The notes under the pieces were generated by a model that saw only the letters and a program-made list of their open reading frames with translations, was not told the DNA's origin and searched no databases. Shown here one piece after another: positions 63,149 through 64,000 of a DNA stretch of 64,000 nucleotides (position 1 is the stretch's first letter; each line of letters opens with the position of its first letter). The stretch is taken from the NCBI RefSeq assembly GCF_025567525.1, contig NZ_JAOQJY010000005.1, positions 124,001 through 188,000 of the forward strand, read 5' to 3'. A program made the translations under genes and the position numbers. Origin of the DNA: Gallintestinimicrobium propionicum. GTDB taxonomy: Bacteria; Bacillota; Clostridia; Lachnospirales; Lachnospiraceae.

Positions 63149-64000
63149 ATGAAAAAAAGAAGATGGATATGTCTGGCGCTGACAGCGGCGTTGACGATTG
63201 GCATGCTGGCAGGTTGCGGGCAGAAGAAAGATTTATCGGATGGAGGGGAGAAAAAGAAACTTCAGAAGGTTACGTTGAACGAGGTGGCGCATTCCATATT
63301 TTATGCGCCAATGTATGTGGCAATAGAAGAGGGCTATTTTAGAGAAGAGGGCATTGATCTGACGCTGGTGACAGGATTCGGTGCGGATAAGACCGTTACG
63401 GCAGTGTTGGCGGGAGAGGCGGATATCGGTTTCATGGGCTCCGAATCAACGATATATACAAAAAACGGCGGAGCCGAGGATTATCTGATCAATTTCGCAC
63501 AGCTGACGCAGCGTGCCGGAAACTTCCTCGTTGCGAGGGAACCGATCGAGAATTTCGAGTGGGATATGCTGAAGGGCAAAAAAGTGCTGGGCGGCAGGGC
63601 AGGCGGCATGCCGGAAATGGTATTTGAATATATTTTAAAGCAGTACAACATTGATCCGACCGAAGATCTTTCCATCGACCAGAGCATCGATTTTGGTTCC
63701 ACGGCAGCAGCATTTTCCGGCGGGCAGGGGGACTTCACAGTAGAATTCGAGCCTCATGCAACTGCCCTGGAGCAAAAAGGTGACGGCTATGTTGTCGCTT
63801 CGCTGGGAGAAGAGTCCGGTTATGTGCCCTATACGGCATTTTCTGCGAAAAAGAGTTATCTGGAAGCGCACCCGGATACCGTGCAGGCCTTTGTAAATGC
63901 GCTGCAGCGCGGCATGGAAAAGGTATCACAGAGCACGCCGGAAGAAATCGCAAAGATGATTGCGCCGCAGTTCCCGGAAACGGACGAAGCGGTGCTGACG
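63149..64000 (+). CDS. ABC importer substrate-binding lipoprotein, NMT1/THI5-like (3' end outside window)
   Basis: 284 codons visible, open at the window end. ATG 63149 with GAGGA upstream. Lipoprotein signal: MKKRRWICLALTAALTIGMLAGCG, lipobox LAGC near residue 23. Mature fold of the aliphatic-sulphonate/nitrate/pyrimidine-precursor binders: TLNEVAHSIFYAPMYVAIEEGYFREEGIDLTLV, GADKTVTAVLAGEADIGFMGSEST, AQLTQRAGNFLVAR, KGKKVLGGRAGGMPEMVFEYIL. Substrate is not clear; candidates are thiamine-pyrimidine precursor, sulphonates or nitrate-like anions. The permease and ATPase genes should follow outside the window. Confidence 0.88.
   Translation, partial: MKKRRWICLALTAALTIGMLAGCGQKKDLSDGGEKKKLQKVTLNEVAHSIFYAPMYVAIEEGYFREEGIDLTLVTGFGADKTVTAVLAGEADIGFMGSESTIYTKNGGAEDYLINFAQLTQRAGNFLVAREPIENFEWDMLKGKKVLGGRAGGMPEMVFEYILKQYNIDPTEDLSIDQSIDFGSTAAAFSGGQGDFTVEFEPHATALEQKGDGYVVASLGEESGYVPYTAFSAKKSYLEAHPDTVQAFVNALQRGMEKVSQSTPEEIAKMIAPQFPETDEAVLT

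Overview
The window looks like chromosome of a spore-forming, low-to-moderate GC Firmicute, most likely a Lachnospiraceae-type Clostridium relative. Evidence: a PolC-type DNA polymerase, Firmicutes class III fructose-bisphosphatase, SpoVAD, sigma-A promoters with 17-bp spacers and AGGAGG ribosome sites, a T-box leader, and the pathway genes dapA/dapB. No phage, plasmid, CRISPR array or intact insertion sequence was seen.

Layout. 0-1.4 kb: end of an exonuclease III gene, then a promoter, a string of RNA hairpins, an intrinsic terminator and a PBECR4 (BECR nuclease-fold) gene. 1.4-9.8 kb: typA, an SSB-like protein, a corrinoid adenosyltransferase, dapA, dapB, fbp and a eukaryote-type hisA. 9.9-13.2 kb: a T-box with a UGG (Trp) specifier controlling a three-gene ABC importer. 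13.3-15.4 kb: a PP2C phosphatase and a membrane Ser/Thr kinase that appears to start at CTG. 15.5-37.5 kb: the information-processing block ispG-polC, two U32-like proteins, two tRNA-Glu genes, rimP-nusA-ylxR-ylxQ-infB-rbfA-nrnA-truB-ribF, a cell-wall hydrolase, rpsO and pnp. 37.7-45.2 kb: spoVAD, a MATE pump, hflX, ridA, shikimate kinase, a DMT exporter and a serine hydrolase. 45.3-49.7 kb: a surface-polymer group (initiating sugar transferase, sortase-like lipoprotein without its catalytic Cys, LCP ligase, secreted protein). 49.8-55.8 kb: a secreted zinc-ribbon-like protein, a KdpDE-like two-component pair, and a CorC/CNNM transporter with a leader-peptide attenuator, followed by an AI-2E-family transporter. 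56-61.6 kb: tRNA-Gly and pyrH-frr-uppS-cdsA-dxr-rseP. 61.9-64 kb: tRNA-Ala, tRNA-Val, a DUF1836 gene and the start of an ABC importer lipoprotein.

The intergenic spaces carry at least three dispersed palindromic repeat families: a 35-bp ACAATAG hairpin (seven copies), a 42-bp element (two copies) and a GTTACAGTTCAC inverted-repeat element (two copies). The most interesting candidates for new biology are the RNA-plus-nuclease module at 326-1257, the leader peptide/terminator in front of the CorC gene (53119-53309), the pseudo-sortase beside an LCP enzyme, and the 35-bp hairpin family, one copy of which supplies the stop codon of a gene. All assignments rest on reading the sequence and remembered family motifs; no database search was run.
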